A stretch of 64,000 bases of DNA, taken from NCBI GenBank assembly GCA_905250115.1, contig CAJNOI010000016.1, forward strand, positions 427,980 through 491,979. The letters are read 5' to 3'. The notes under the pieces were generated by a model. It searched no databases. It was not told where the DNA came from and was given only the letters and a program-made list of their open reading frames with translations. The stretch comes from Adineta steineri (Eukaryota > Rotifera > Eurotatoria > Adinetida > Adinetidae). Below are positions 12,229-24,908 of this stretch, one piece after another (position 1 is the first letter of the stretch; each line of letters starts with the position of its first letter). Both the position numbers and the translations under genes were made by a program.

Positions 12229-13012
12229 TGCTAAAAAATACTAGAACAGAATCTTGGTATGACTTATTCATCTATCATTTGTTTGTGAATGTTAAATTGT
12301 TCTAGAGATTGTTCTTCGAACGAAATAAAATACTAGAACTGAATCTTGGTATGACTTATTCATCTATCATTTGTTTGTGAATGTTAAACTGTTCTAGAGA
12401 TTGTTCTTCGAACGAAATAAAATACTAGAACTGAATCTTGGTATGACTTATTCATCTATCATTTGTTTGTGAATGTTAAACTGTTCTAGAGATTGTTCTT
12501 CGAACGAAATAAAATACTAGAACAGAATCTTGGTATGACTTATTCGTCTATCATTTGTTTTTGGATGTTAAACTGTTCTGCAAATCTTTCTTCGAACGAA
12601 GTAAAATACCAGAACAGAATCTTCATATGACTTATTCATCTATCATTTGTTTGTGAATGTTAAACTGTTCTGAAAATCTTTCTTCAAACGAGATAAAATA
12701 CTAAAACAGAATCTTCGTATGACTTATTCGCCTATCATTTGTTTGTGAATGTTACACTGTTCTAGAGATTGTTCTTCGAACGAAAAAAATACTAGAACAG
12801 AATCTTTTTATGACATATTCACCTATCATTTGTTTGTGAATGTTACACTGTTCTAGAGATTGTTCTTCGAACGAAGTAAAATACTAAAACTGAATCTTGG
12901 TATGACTTATTCACCTATCATTTGTTTCTGAATGTTAAACTGTTCTGAGAATCTTTCTTCAAACGAAATAAAATACTAGAACAGAATCTTCATATGACTT
13001 ATTCACATGTTG
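12229..13012. repeat. 92-bp tandem array, nine copies, hairpin in each monomer
   Basis: The anchor GAATCT falls at 12249, 12341, 12433, 12525, 12617, 12709, 12800, 12892 and 12984, so the period is 92 bp (91 once). Each unit contains a conserved block around 'cttattcatctatcatttg' and an inverted repeat GTTCTAG...CTAGAAC enclosing a small stem GTTC-TTC-GAAC. In the unit at 12481-12525 the outer arms CTGTTCTAG/CTAGAACAG pair perfectly. In the unit at 12573-12617 they read CTGTTCTG/CAGAACAG and still pair. Neither strand has an open frame running through the units. Confidence 0.9.
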
Positions 13013-14261
13013 TTTGTTCACTAATCAGCTGGTCGAATAAAACTTCTATGCAAAGTGAATAAAATAGTTGCATCAAGTATTTGTGCAAACAGTTTGTAAG
13101 TCACATATGCTCATCAGTCACTTAGCTAGCTCAAATGTTCCTTCCAACTGTGTAAAATAGTTGAACACAATCTTCAGATGATTTATTCTCCTATCGTTAT
13201 TTCTTAGTCACTAGTACATCTTTTTACTATTTCTATACAGTGAATTACATATTTGAATGGATTTTTGATAATAATAGTAAGCATGTTGTTTTAAGACTAT
13301 TCTTTTATTTAGTCAAGAACGAATAGTTCTAATATGGCATTTTATTTTTTATACATTTTCTTTCAGATTATTATTCCATTTAATTTCTGGTATTCGACTA
13401 TATGCTTTTTTGTTTTTTTTCATAGAAACGACGAATTGGGCTTATTTGCATACAAAATCCAATATATTGACATTTCTTAATCAGCTAGTTAGTTTTCTAT
13501 TTTCTATTTATCGTCTTCTTTTTTTTTCTTATTTATCTTCTCTGTTTTCTTTTTCAATATTAACATTATTTAACCATTTATTTATTCCCACACTTTTTAT
13601 TTATCACTTTCCTTTTTTTTCCTTTTTCCTATTTCATTTTTTCTTTTTCAATAAACAGAGCTAGTTAAAAATATATTTTACTTGTTGTCTTTTAAAAATA
13701 ATATATTGAAAACATTAAGAATAATCAATTTGTTTTTTTAAGTAGAAAATCGAAAATGATTTCATATAATCATAAACATATAATTCGCTAAATGCACCAA
13801 ATAAAATAAGATAAATAATGATAATTGAAATAAAATCACTACCATTCAATTCAATTCATATAAATGCATCTAATTAAATAAACAGTTTTAATTGAAATTT
13901 ATAAACATTTAAATGCGCTGAATAGAATTAGTCTGAAAATGCTTTAGCTTATTTAGAGTCGATTTCCTACAAAATGAAATTTAAAAAACAAATTTACAGT
14001 GATATGGTTGCTTGTAGTTGTATTTAATATCATATTCATTCAACCATGACACTCATTTATACTCATGGTAGAGAGGAATGAAACAAAATCGCACACACTG
14101 TGCAGAAAGAAAGAGAACAGAACAATATAGGAGAATAATGATAGTGAAAGTGATACGTGGTGATGACTAAGAAGAGATGGCTTGTGTATCTCAATTTAAA
14201 AAACTATTCTATGCAGAAAAAAATAAAATGATCTATAACTCTTTATATCTCTTTCATGTCT

Positions 14262-14460
14262 GCTTATGAGTGGAGATATGGATGAACCATTTCACGTTAT
14301 TATTTATTCATTTCTGTTGGTGAAAATTCATATCTGCTAGAATATTTTTCTTAGAGTGAAAAAAATACAATGAACTATGTCTGTTCCATGTCTGCTAATG
14401 AGTGAAGATATGAATGAACTTTTGCACTTCGAATTGTTTCGACTTCTGTCGAAAAAGAAT
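14262..14460 (+). repeat. Dispersed repeat B, copies 2 and 3
   Basis: Two neighbouring blocks (14262-14340 and 14388-14460) share 'atgagtg-agatatg-atgaac' and flanking 'ttcatttctg' or 'acttctgtcg' sequence with 7519-7592. The close pair suggests an internal duplication of the element. Confidence 0.5.
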
Positions 14461-14639
14461 TTCTTCTTGGAGCGAAACAGTGTTTCTCGATTACGGGACA
14501 TAGTTCATTCCTCGTAAAAATGAGAAAAAAAAGAATATCTTTAACTATGGAAACGATTCTACTCAAGAACACAGTCTTTTTTCTAATTTTCTCTTTAGAA
14601 CATAATAATTAATATCATATAATATAATCTCAAATGTTA

Positions 14640-14850
14640 AGTTTTGATCAAATATGTAAACAAAGTACATAAAATAAAAAAGCGAATAAAGTTAAATCTA
14701 TCAAACATAAAGTTTCAAGTCTTATAAAGATCTCAATAATTGCCAAAACGTTGAATAAAAATAAGTTCTCACAGACAACACAACATGTCCTACAATCGAA
14801 AGAGATCAGCAAATTATTTTAGCGCAGAGATGCTTTTCTCACAGTAACCT
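14640..14850 (-). repeat. Dispersed repeat A, copy 2 (inverted)
   Basis: The reverse complement of this interval aligns with 6950-7150 along about 200 bp, sharing blocks such as 'tgatctctttcgattgta', 'aacttatttttattcaacg' and 'acttgaaactttat'. The two copies are 7.7 kb apart and in opposite orientation. Confidence 0.6.
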
Positions 14851-14867
14851 GCAAGGGGGAACAAGTG

Positions 14868-14955
14868 GACTTTTGTACTTCTTCGTACTTTTCGATACTT
14901 TTCAGTACTTCGAACTTTTCGGTACTTTTTCGTACTTTTGTACTTGAAAAATACA
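14868..14955. repeat. Short tandem tract of GTACTTTTC-like units
   Basis: Roughly ten imperfect 9-11-bp units of the form (C)GTACTTTTC/GATACTTTTCA occur in a row, ending in 'gtacttgaaaaatac'. No coding content. Confidence 0.8.
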
Positions 14956-15332
14956 GAAGTTGGCTTGTTACCGCTAGGAAACTTGGCTTTTCAAAATCTA
15001 ACGCTTTGAAAATTCAGTAGGAAAGATCGTAATATTCAGATTTAGCATGATCGAGTATGTTTTGTCTAGAGAGCGATTTATAATTTGATAACTCTTTCTC
15101 ATTAGTCTTGTTGGATATTAATATAAATTTTGTCAATAAGAAATAAATGTTGAATGTTTAACGTTTATTTTTTTTGTGAATCGAAAAAATAGGTTACACA
15201 ATACTATAATCAAAAGACTAGCTAATAGCTGTCATTCTATGATGAAATACTACAATAAGTAAAAGAGCAATGTCGCTTGTTAAACAAGATAATCAAAGAT
15301 TTTAGTTGATTCTTGTGATATTGGATATGTGT

Positions 15333-17549
15333 TTATGAATTTCTTTGTGAAATCTTGATTGTAACCTAAAAATAAATAAAAATAAATAATTTAAAAACAC
15401 ATTAAACATTTATTTATGTTTAAAATACATACACATTTAGTTTCACTGTAAGAATCTAAAGAATATTCACTCTTTTCTCGACCAAGACCACTTTGTTTAA
15501 ATCCTCCAAAAGGTGCAACGGGATCAAAGTTATCATATGTATTAACCCAAACTGAACCAGCTCGAAGACCATTACTAACAACAATAGATTTGTCTAAATC
15601 TTTTGAAAAAACACTTGCAGCTAGACCATAATCTGAATCATTAGCTCGTTCAATAACTTCTTCGACTGTTTTAAATTTTAAGATTTGCATAACAGGTCCA
15701 AAAATCTTTCAATGAGAAGAAAATAAATAAATAAATCATTGAAAAAAAACCATATTTACTTCTTCACGAGCAATTCGATGATCATCTTCGACATCAGCAA
15801 AAAGTGTTGGTTGAACAAAAAAACCTTTATCACCTTCACGTTTACCACCGACAAGTAATTTTGCACCATTTTTCTTTCCCGATTCAATTAAATCTATAAT
15901 TTTATCCATTTGTTCGTGACTAATCTGAATAGAAAACAAACAAGATATTTTCATTTTTTTTCAAATAATCATTCTGAATATTTACTTGAGGTCCTTGTTC
16001 AGTACTTTCATCAAATGGATCTCCAACTTTTCGTCGTTTTGTACGTTCAATACTTCGTTGAACAAATTCATCGTATATTTTTTCTTCAACATATGTACGT
16101 GATCCAGCTACATAAAATAATATTTTTTGTGTTTACTATGGAAAAGCAAACTAAAGTAAAACTTTAACTAACCACAACAGCATTGTCCTTGATTAAAGAA
16201 TAAAGCAAAATGAGACATTTCAACGGCTGTATCAACTATAAATAAAATAATCAATATAAAATATCTATGTAATCAAATAATTATTCTACATACGATCACA
16301 ATCAGCAAAAACAATATTTGGTGATTTTCCACCAAGTTCAAGTGTTGTACGTTTAACCAATTTAGCAGCTTCAATACCAATGAGTTTACCAACTTGTGTT
16401 GAACCAGTAAATGAGATTTTATGAACATCTGGATGTTTTACAAGTGAAGCTCCACAATGTGGTCCATCACCAGAAATAATATTGACGACACCCTTTAAAA
16501 AATTAATTATTAAGAAAAACATTTCTATGAAATTAAAATACAAACTGGTGGAAAACCAGCTTCTTCAATTAATTTTGCTGTATAAAGTCCAGTTAAAGGT
16601 GTATGTTCATCAAGTTTAATGACTGTTGTACAACCAGTAGCAACTGAGGGACCAATTTTCCAACAGAGTAAAATCATTGGAAAATTCCACTGAAATAAAT
16701 TAAAATAGATATCAAAAATTAATTATGAAATTATTCTATTACTGGAATAATTTGACCAACAACACCAACAGGTTCACGTCGTGTATATGAAAAGAAATCA
16801 CCAGCAACAGGTAAAACTTTTCCATTCATCTTATCAGGCCATCCAGCATAATATCTATATATATGAAGATATTTAAAAAAAAAATTAATATTAATTATTA
16901 TACCGAAGAACTGAAATGCAATGTGGTATATCAACATTATATGAATCTTTGAACGGTTTGCCATTATTTAATGTTTCCAAAGCTGCAAGATAAGCTCGAT
17001 CACGTTCCATAAGATCAGCAAGTTTGTAAAGGAGTTGACCACGTGCAGCAGGATCCTAAACAAAGTTTAAGTTAATTTTTTCTTTCACTCTTCATAATAA
17101 AATATGTCAGACTAACCATACGACGCCATTCGGAACCAAGTCGAAAAGCATCTTTGGCAGCTTTTACAGCTCGATCAACGTCTTTCTATTTTTTATAAAA
17201 TTGAATTCATATAAATTAATAAACAAAAAATAATTTTCAATAAATCATACTTCTGAAGCATCAGCAACTTCGGTGATAACATCACCTGTAGCTGGATTAA
17301 TAACTTCAAATGTACTTCCACTTGATGCATCAACAAATTCATTATTAATAAAAAGCTAGAGAAAATGAAATAAAAATATAAAATAAATTATTTGATATTT
17401 ATTTATTTTATAAACTAACTAACTTTTTGAAATTTCACTGGAGGTTTTCGGTCGATAACTAGTTTTGGTTGTGCAGATGCTGACGCAGCACGTGTTGTTA
17501 GACGAAGTCCATGATTGATTATTTGTTTCGATACAAGTTTCGACAACAT
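15333..17549 (-). CDS. ALDH2: Mitochondrial aldehyde dehydrogenase (ALDH1/2 family)
   Basis: Twelve exons join in phase to 520 aa, the usual ALDH2 length: 17549-17424, 17355-17251, 17185-17117, 17055-16904, 16854-16743, 16689-16546, 16492-16294, 16235-16173, 16107-15986, 15924-15760, 15705-15433, 15365-15333. The enzyme oxidises aldehydes to acids with NAD+. Residues 1-25 are basic, Ser/Arg rich and acid-free, like a mitochondrial targeting peptide. Family landmarks are present: the IIPWNFP loop, Rossmann-type FTGSTQVGK, general-base Glu288 in LELGGK, nucleophile Cys322 in NQGQCCCAGSR, EIFGP-like EEIFGPV, and PFGGFKQSG near the C-terminus, which ends KISQRNS. One local oddity is [11 protein letters not shown] in place of the common PLLMQAWK. 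The precise paralogue (ALDH2 versus ALDH1B1/1A) cannot be settled by eye. Confidence 0.95.
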
Positions 17550-18040
17550 ATTCAATGAATAGTTTCTACTGTTTTTTTTTTATTAAACCTTGATTATAAT
17601 ATCTTTGCAACCTATCTTACACTTATCAGCGCGTGATGTGACCGTTCGAAAGAAAAAGACTATGATCCTCCCGTTGTGTTGCCCCACCTCTTTTTTTTCT
17701 TTGCTTGACGAGCCTGGCAAATTTTTCCGTTCTGTTCTATTATTTACCCCTCTTCAAACACATCTATATGTTATTTTTCTTCTTGTTGTTTAACCCTCCA
17801 TCGCCGCGTGTATCTTATGACTAGAAATATGCTTAACCTACAAAGACAACATTGACGACTTATATTTGATATTTTTTTAAACTTTATTTCGAAGTTTTAA
17901 ATATATGTTTTTTTGGTATTAGCAAAAGATATATGAAAAGTTAAAATATGCAAGCAACAATAATAAAAAAAAATATCAACTAAAACATTCTATTGTACCA
18001 TCAGTTTTTTTGCTTGATTGTATGACTATTGTTTTACTGC
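17550..18040. other. Intergenic gap between ALDH and C2 genes
   Basis: 491 bp. The first 250 bp is GC-richer and probably holds the ALDH promoter, with a pyrimidine-rich block near 17690. The rest is AT-rich 3' flank of the C2 gene. No gene seen. Confidence 0.6.
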
Positions 18041-18477
18041 TTATGAAAGACGTAAAACAAGATGAATTTCACCATGTGAACCAAGACCAAGATGAGCTGG
18101 TAATTTAACCCATTCATCTAAATGTCCACCAGCTTGTTGAATTTTTTTTAAACTAACTTTAGCTGAACCAATTGAATCTTTTCCTACTACATCTTCATCA
18201 TAGACATGAATATGTAAATTATCTTGTCCTTTTAATAAATTACTAATTAAATAAAAGAAAATATATTAAAATTATAATAAGAAAAATAAAATTTCGTGAC
18301 TTACAAGTTAAATGTTTCATTCCATGCTGGTGAATTGGTATCCTTAATAGTTGATGTTCGTTGTTTATAATCTTTGTCCATATATAATTCAATATATGCA
18401 TCATTTTGACCAAAAGTATCTTTGTCTTTAAGATTGCGACCTTCGACAACAGTAACTTGAAGATTTCCGTGAGACAT
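18041..18477 (-). CDS. Small single-C2-domain protein, 124 aa
   Basis: Two exons, 18477-18305 and 18242-18041, join in phase 2. Almost the whole protein is one C2 domain, a calcium-dependent membrane-binding beta-sandwich. It begins NLQVTVVEGRNLKDKDTFG with NDAYIEL in loop 1, continues through SPAWNETFNF, and has YDEDVVGKD in loop 3. The Asp residues expected to bind calcium are present in both loops, so calcium binding is plausible. There is no signal peptide, membrane anchor or second domain. Stand-alone C2 proteins of this size occur in protists, plants and invertebrates; the target membrane is unknown. It is co-directional with the ALDH gene downstream but there is no evidence of co-transcription. 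Confidence 0.85.
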
Positions 18478-19856
18478 TTTCTTGAAATTTGCAAAGCTTA
18501 AGTTTACTTATCGACCTTAGTTGAAGAAACGAATCTGTTCGTGAAAGTATACTCGTCAAATAGAATAGTAAATATAGACTGAAAGAATCAACTTATATAT
18601 ATGTCTTTTTTATGGTGTTGCCATGATTATTCACTTCACATATAGAAAGAAAGGAATGAAGCTATTAGAGTTATGTGCGTAAAAAGAAATGACTGTATAT
18701 GAATCACTAGAAGAAAATAAGAAACGATGAATTGGCTTGCCATCATGATTACTTGTTGTTATCAAAGCGTAATAAAAAAAAACAATGTACAAAAAAAGTC
18801 CTTGTTGTATGTAAAGAGCAGTATATACATTCATAGATTCTGCTAATCCTTTATTAATGTACATGTGGGTACACACAAAGCATGATGACTTTTATCAATG
18901 ATCGATGTGTTTTTCAAGACATATGTTGAATCATTCTAAATGAATATGAATACATATGTAATTATTTAGGAATAAAAAAAAAGATTTGACATATCGATCC
19001 TTAGATATTTTCATTAATAAATATTTATGTTTAGATTATTATCTAAACTAAATACCATTGAAATTTTAGAACGTCTTTGAGATAATGAAGTATGTATTAC
19101 TTATGATACCGTACTGACTTATAACGAAATATTTATATTCAATTAAAATATAACCAAAGTATTATATTTGTTCTATGAGTACATAAGAATATTATTTAAA
19201 AAAACATTTCTATAAAAATCTAGTAAATATTTGTATTTTTTATTAATAAAATCTCTGAGTAAATTCAATTTCTAATAAAAGTATTTATTTACTTTAATCA
19301 TAATTTTGTTTCATAGAAATCTATTGTATAAAATTATTAATTCAAATTATCTCTAGAGAGTAATTTGCCTTCTATCTGAGTCATATAGAAAAATTTTAAG
19401 ATTTCGAATGATTCATTTCTTTTGTATTATTAAGAGTATATGACATACCTAAGTTATTATTTCTTCATTTACACTCTTCGGTAGTTTGATTGATATATAA
19501 AAAGTCATATTATATTAGTGATTAAATATTTTATGCGTAGAATTAAAGAAAAAATACTATAAACTATTTATATTTATTGTAATTCTGTTTCCATGTCAAC
19601 TTTTAATATTTGTATGTAAACGAAAAGTATATGGTGATATGCTTGCGCATGCTTTTCGGTTCGATAATTTGCGAAATTTCGAATACTTTATAGAACTTCA
19701 TCTCTTCTGTTAATTAAAACTTCGTATTCTTCGGCGTATCTACAAAATTCGTACAAAAAATCATAACTAACTAATTAATTTTTCTTTTACATTCATTATA
19801 TAATACCGCAATGTATATTGATTAAATATTGTATCGAACTATTATCAATTACGAAT
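18478..19856. other. Intergenic region between divergent genes
   Basis: 1.4 kb of AT-rich DNA between the minus-strand C2 gene and the plus-strand kinase gene. It should contain both promoters. No coding signal or repeat stands out; a small GC-richer patch at 19640-19700 is close to the kinase start. Confidence 0.55.
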
Positions 19857-21469
19857 ATGAGCGATTCTGTTTCATTAATCAATACAAAACAAGATCTTAA
19901 AGGTTTAAAAAATCCTAAACTTGTTGCTCAAGGACAACAACAACAACAACAACAAACAAAATCGAAACTTTATTCATCGAATAGTACAAAAAATTATTCA
20001 ATGGGTAGTGAAGCTCAACAATCACTTCTTCAATTAGGATTTCGTGTAAATGATAAATTGATTGGTACTGGTTCCTATGCTAAAGTCAAGTAAAATATTA
20101 TAAATTTTAATTAAAATTTCTATTCTTTATTTGAGTATAGACGATGTATACGTGAGATTGATAATAAAGAGTTTGCAGTGAAAATAATCGATCGTGACAA
20201 AGCTCCTTCGGATTTTGTTTCCAAATTTTTACCACGTGAACTTGATATTATTCGAACATTAGATCATTCAAATATTGTCAAAGTAAAAATTTAATCATCA
20301 ATAAAATCACGTAAATTATCGCTTGAAATAGGTAGCACATATTCTTGAAACAAAATCTCTTACCTTAATTGTTATGGAATATGCATCTAATGGAGATCTT
20401 CTTGATTATATTAATGTAAGTAAAAAAGTTCAAATCATATGAAGAATGATATATTAGACGTTATTTAGCTTCTAGAAAACAACTCGTCTACAAGAATTAG
20501 TAGCTAAACGTATGTTTCGTGAATTATGTGATGCAATTTATTATATTCGTAAGAATTTTTCTTTCTATTATTCGATCAAATATTGTAATTTTGCATTATT
20601 CAAGATTTTCGAAATATATGTCATCGAGATTTAAAGTAAAACTATTGTAAAATATATAGTTTATTACCATGAATTTTCATATTAGATGTGAAAATCTTTT
20701 ACTCGATAATCATTTACGAATTAGTAAATTCAATAAGAATATATTGAAATTTTATCATTCAATCTTTTTTTCCTTATAGAATTAGCCGATTTTGGATTCT
20801 CTCGTTATTGTGGTTTGTTATAATTTTATTTTATAATCATATATTATTTTATTCTATCTAGTTGATCCTTCTCCTATAGATAATAGAAAGAATACAATTG
20901 AAAAAAAGATTCTAAGTCGAACATTTTGTGGTTCAGCTGCGTATGCAGCACCAGAAATTCTTCGTGGTCAAGAATAGTATATTTAACAAATAATATATTT
21001 TTGATAGTCGATATATTTGTTTGTTTCTATTTAGTAATCCAAAACTTTATGATATTTGGTCAGCAGGATGTGTACTATACATTATGGTTAAGAATCTTTT
21101 TATAGTTTTCTTTACTCGTTACATCCTGTTGTTATTGTTGTTTTTCTTAAATAGATTTATTCAAAAATGCCTTTTGATGATTCCGATATTAAGAAAATGA
21201 TTGAAGCACAAATAACAAAAGGCGGTCTTCGTTTAAGTAATGAAGGTTCATCAGAAGTACAAGATCTTATTTTACGTATGCTTCAACCTGAAGTAACACA
21301 ACGATGGCCTATTGAACTTGTACAAAAACATCCATGGTTTGGTAAACAAATAAATACTGAAAATCAAACATCATCAATTTCCTATCCAACGACAACAACA
21401 AATCGAGAACATGAACAGAGTGGTGTTCATCAAATACAAAAACGACAAGGTCCTCCTGTCTATGTATAA
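19857..21469 (+). CDS. TSSK: TSSK-like serine/threonine protein kinase, 371 aa
   Basis: Ten exons join in phase: 19857-20089, 20141-20282, 20332-20415, 20476-20548, 20605-20635, 20686-20723, 20780-20812, 20862-20976, 21035-21086, 21155-21469. Residues 1-60 are a Gln/Ser-rich tail. The kinase domain has the Gly loop IGTGSYAKV (about 69-77), catalytic Lys92 in [11 protein letters not shown] Asp186 in CHRDLKCENLLLD, DFG at 204-206, [14 protein letters not shown] in the activation segment, [13 protein letters not shown] and [29 protein letters not shown] and [11 protein letters not shown] are characteristic of testis-specific serine kinases, which phosphorylate sperm and centrosomal proteins. All catalytic residues are present, so it should be active. 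Three exons are only 31-38 bp. The start is the first in-frame ATG. Confidence 0.92.
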
Positions 21470-22292
21470 TTTGTAATCTATTAAATATCTTATAAAAGAA
21501 AGAGATGAATATTATATCTTTTCGTAATAAGTATAAGATGCAAAAAAATATTATTCTAAGAAAAAAAATATAAAATTATACAGTTCGATAGCGCATATCT
21601 TTGATCATTTTATGATTGATCAATCAGGTCATTATATGAAGAGATGTTAGGTATTCTTCTTATTTTTGTTTCAAAACAATCATTAATTATTATATCAAAA
21701 ATGTCATCAAACAAACTTAACATTTCTTTTATAATATTATTTGATCGCTACTTGTCATAAATTTTTTACATAATGTGAAGATATTCACATTGATCTATTC
21801 ATGTACATATATATATATGTATGTTGGCAAATTGTGTGGAAATAATAGTTCAATCTTTCCTTTTCTTTTCTCTCTATCACAACTAATCATTTATTATTTT
21901 TCGGATCACATCAAGGTCGTCTATTCGTTCTGTCGATCATCATCGTTCCTACCCAGTTGTGCTTAAATTATCAAAGCTGATATAGGGCACACTCATTAAA
22001 TAACTCACTCATTTGTTCACTCGTATATATGATTACTCCCTCTCTCTCTCCTCTTCTATTGCTTTCGTGTAGTTCGTGTTCGTTACTTGACCTCACTCTC
22101 AAGGACATGAAGAAAGGACAGCAATCGATGGTGTTGGTCAATCGCACTATATCCGATAGGATGAGGAAGGAAGGAAGGAAGTACACTGGTCAAACAAACC
22201 AACCCGAATAAGAATATAGAGGCAACACCAAAGAGTGTTTGACCATTAGGAGGAGTGTACCACTTGGGTGACACATATGCACACAAAGAACA
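21470..22292. other. Intergenic region upstream of the nuclear receptor
   Basis: 823 bp. The left half is AT-rich 3' flank of the kinase gene. From about 21990 the sequence is GC-richer with a CT-rich tract (22036-22055), as expected of a promoter and 5' UTR. Overlapping open frames on both strands here look like chance. Confidence 0.5.
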
Positions 22293-24908
22293 ATGATGAA
22301 CGAAATGTGGTTCGATTGCTGGACGAATGCTGGCAACAATGGTATGTTTTTAAAGAAAAATATACTTTTACATATGTTGGAAACATTATTTCATTAAGAT
22401 AAAGAAAAATATGATGTATTAGCATAATGTGATGATAGTATAGGTTCAGAACGGAAATAAATGTATGTGTGAATAGATATTACATCATTAGCTGACCGGT
22501 GACTCTCACGCATATTCTAATTGTTCGAGTGGATCGAGGTCATTGATCGCATCGACTGAATGATTACTCAATCATGAATAAGAGAGAAAGAGAATGTATG
22601 CAAAAAATTATGTTGAACTTCAAGGTCAGCAAACCGTTGAGAAAATATATATATAGGAAAGGAAAAAAATTCGATCTTTTCTCTATATCTCTCTCTCTCC
22701 CTCTTTCGTTTTCTCACTCACTCACTACCATATCGCACTTATTTTATCAAACAAATAGGTTATCCACAACAACAACATCATCATCAACAACAACAGCAGA
22801 CTGTTTACGACGATTTTAATATTCATCATCATCCAATGATTGAAACAGCTCATTCATATCATCATCCATATAAACCTAAACAACGTTTTACACATTATAA
22901 TAAAACTCCTGATCTACAAAATGTTTGTAATGATATTGAAACAACATGTCGAAATACAGAAGATGATCAACCAACACCAACAGCAATTATACATCACCAT
23001 CATTATTTACCACAATCAACAACAAATCTTATTGAAACCACGCATCATCTTAATGGAAAAGAAGATTTTCATTCACCACAATCACATGATATAAATCGAT
23101 CGAAATCATCTCCAGCACCACCACCACTAACAACTTCAATTAAAACTGAACCAACTCTTGAACAAAAACAATTCTTAGAAAATAATGCTAATCATAATAC
23201 AATGGCTTCATTAATAAAAGCAAATGGTGGAAAAATTCCTGGGTCAATAACTGTACATGTTCCATGTTTAGTATGTGGTGATGAAGCAAGTGGTTTTCAT
23301 TATGGTGTTAATTCATGTGAAGGTTGCAAGGTAAAATATGTTCTTAATCTAAACAGTTTTATTTTATTATCAATTATTCATAGGGTTTTTTTCGTCGATG
23401 TATAACTCAAGGAATGTCACATCGTTGTAACAATACAGGTAATTGTGAAATAACTCCATTTAGTCGAAATTCATGTCAATATTGTCGATTAAAAAAATGT
23501 TTCGATGTTGGTATGAGTCGTGAAGCATCACGATTAGGTCGTAGACCAAAACGACCACGTTCTGATACAATAAATACTATTAAAAATGAAAAAGAACACA
23601 ATTTTATAACGACAACAACAACAACAACATCATCACCAACAAAAATAACAGCATTAGCTCGTTTACAAGAAATTCAACGTCATCAACAAAAATATTCCAA
23701 TGAAATATCTATTAAACAACAAATATCACCTGAAGAATATAATAAACAATCTTCACCAACAAATCGTATTGATTCTGTTAGTTCAACAACATCAAATATA
23801 TTATCCTCACCTTATCGTGCACCATCCGTTACTATTGAAACACCCAATTCATCAACATCATCAACAACATCATCATTTCCTGATTGTCTTTTTCAACAAC
23901 GTCAATCATTATCATCAGATATACATCGTGAAGTTGTACGAAAAATAACATCCATGTTATTATATCAAGAAAAATTATTAACTGATATTGAATCAAAAGA
24001 AATGGATCATATAGCACAAGTTATTATTAGTGCACATTTACAATTTTGTATATGTACATTTGAAAGAATACAAATAAAAATTGAAGAAAATCCACCAATA
24101 TGGGCTGATTCAGTGGTAAAATCAATATTGATATTATTTAAATATAAGCTTATCTTTCTTTTCTTTATTGTTATAGAGTGATGATCTTAATTGTGATCCA
24201 TCATTAGTATGGGCTAATTGGCAATTAAGTTTTCCATTTGAAAGTATTTTAAGAACATTTAAATACTATACATTTTTTCAACAAATTTCTCAAGATGATC
24301 AAATTTGTTTATTTCGTCATGGTATGTTCAAACAAAAACAGAAATGATTAGAAAATAATTTTCATTTTTAGGTGCTTTTGAAACTATTCTTGTTAGTTGG
24401 TTTACTTTATTTGATGCTGAACAAAAATTAATGCTTACACCTGATTTTTCAGCTTATATGGATAGAGATTTTATAAAAACAATAAAAACTTTAGGTGTTA
24501 TTATGTTAGAAATATTTGATTTGGGAATGAAAGCAAGTCATCTTCGATGGACTGATAGTGATATTGCATTATTTAATGCACTTTTACTTATGAATCCAGA
24601 ACGACCAGATCTTTGTGATAAACAAACAGTTGGTCAAATTGAAGCTAAATTAATGCAAGTTTTATATAGACATTTGCGTCGTCATCATCCAAGTAAATTT
24701 AATAAATTTTTTTTTCTTTTAAATAATTTTCTTTTTTAAAATAGATGAACCAAATATGTTTCTTGATATACTTCAATTGATTCCATCAATTCAAGAAGTT
24801 AATCAAATACATTTGAATGCTGTACACTATATTAAACGACATGAACCACATGTTTTTAATTCTTTACCGGATGTTCATCGTGAAACTTATGAAGGTCTCT
24901 CGCCATAA
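22293..24908 (+). CDS. NR1-type nuclear receptor (E75/E78/HR97-related), 660 aa
   Basis: Six exons join in phase: 22293-22341, 22759-23330, 23384-24115, 24177-24321, 24372-24692, 24745-24908. It is a ligand-regulated transcription factor acting in the nucleus. The N-terminus is Gln/His rich. The DNA-binding domain has zinc ligands Cys186, 189, 203, 206 and Cys222, 228, 238, 241, with P-box CEGCKGFF and a T/A-box GMSREASRLGRRPKR. One intron splits CEGCK|GFF, a position shared by many receptors. A Ser/Thr-rich hinge leads to a ligand-binding domain (about 385-655) with DSDIALFNALLL, RPDL and a helix-9/10 region RHLRRHHP. The C-terminus (LPDVHRETYEGLSP) lacks an obvious AF-2 helix, as in E75/Rev-erb-type repressors. 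Exon 1 is inferred: MMNEMWFDCW opens at 22293 and splices in phase 1 over a 417-bp intron. The rest is firm. Confidence 0.9.

Larger units (their letters stand above)
13013..15332. other. Intergenic region with simple sequence and repeats
   Basis: No gene seen. A T-rich low-complexity stretch (13400-13660) gives a meaningless open frame. Copies of dispersed repeats B (14262-14460) and A (14640-14850) follow, then a short GTACTTTTC-type tandem tract (14868-14955). The last 350 bp is the downstream flank of the aldehyde dehydrogenase gene. Confidence 0.55.

Noticed and set aside
12229-13012. CRISPR-like array
   Set aside because: The units are 92-bp tandem copies with no unique spacers, and the surrounding genome is eukaryotic.
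13410-13664. 84-aa open frame rich in Phe and Ser
   Set aside because: It is a T-rich low-complexity tract; the composition alone explains the absence of stops.
22029-22286. Open frames on both strands upstream of the nuclear receptor
   Set aside because: They lie in a GC-richer promoter-like stretch, overlap each other and lack domains or splice continuity.
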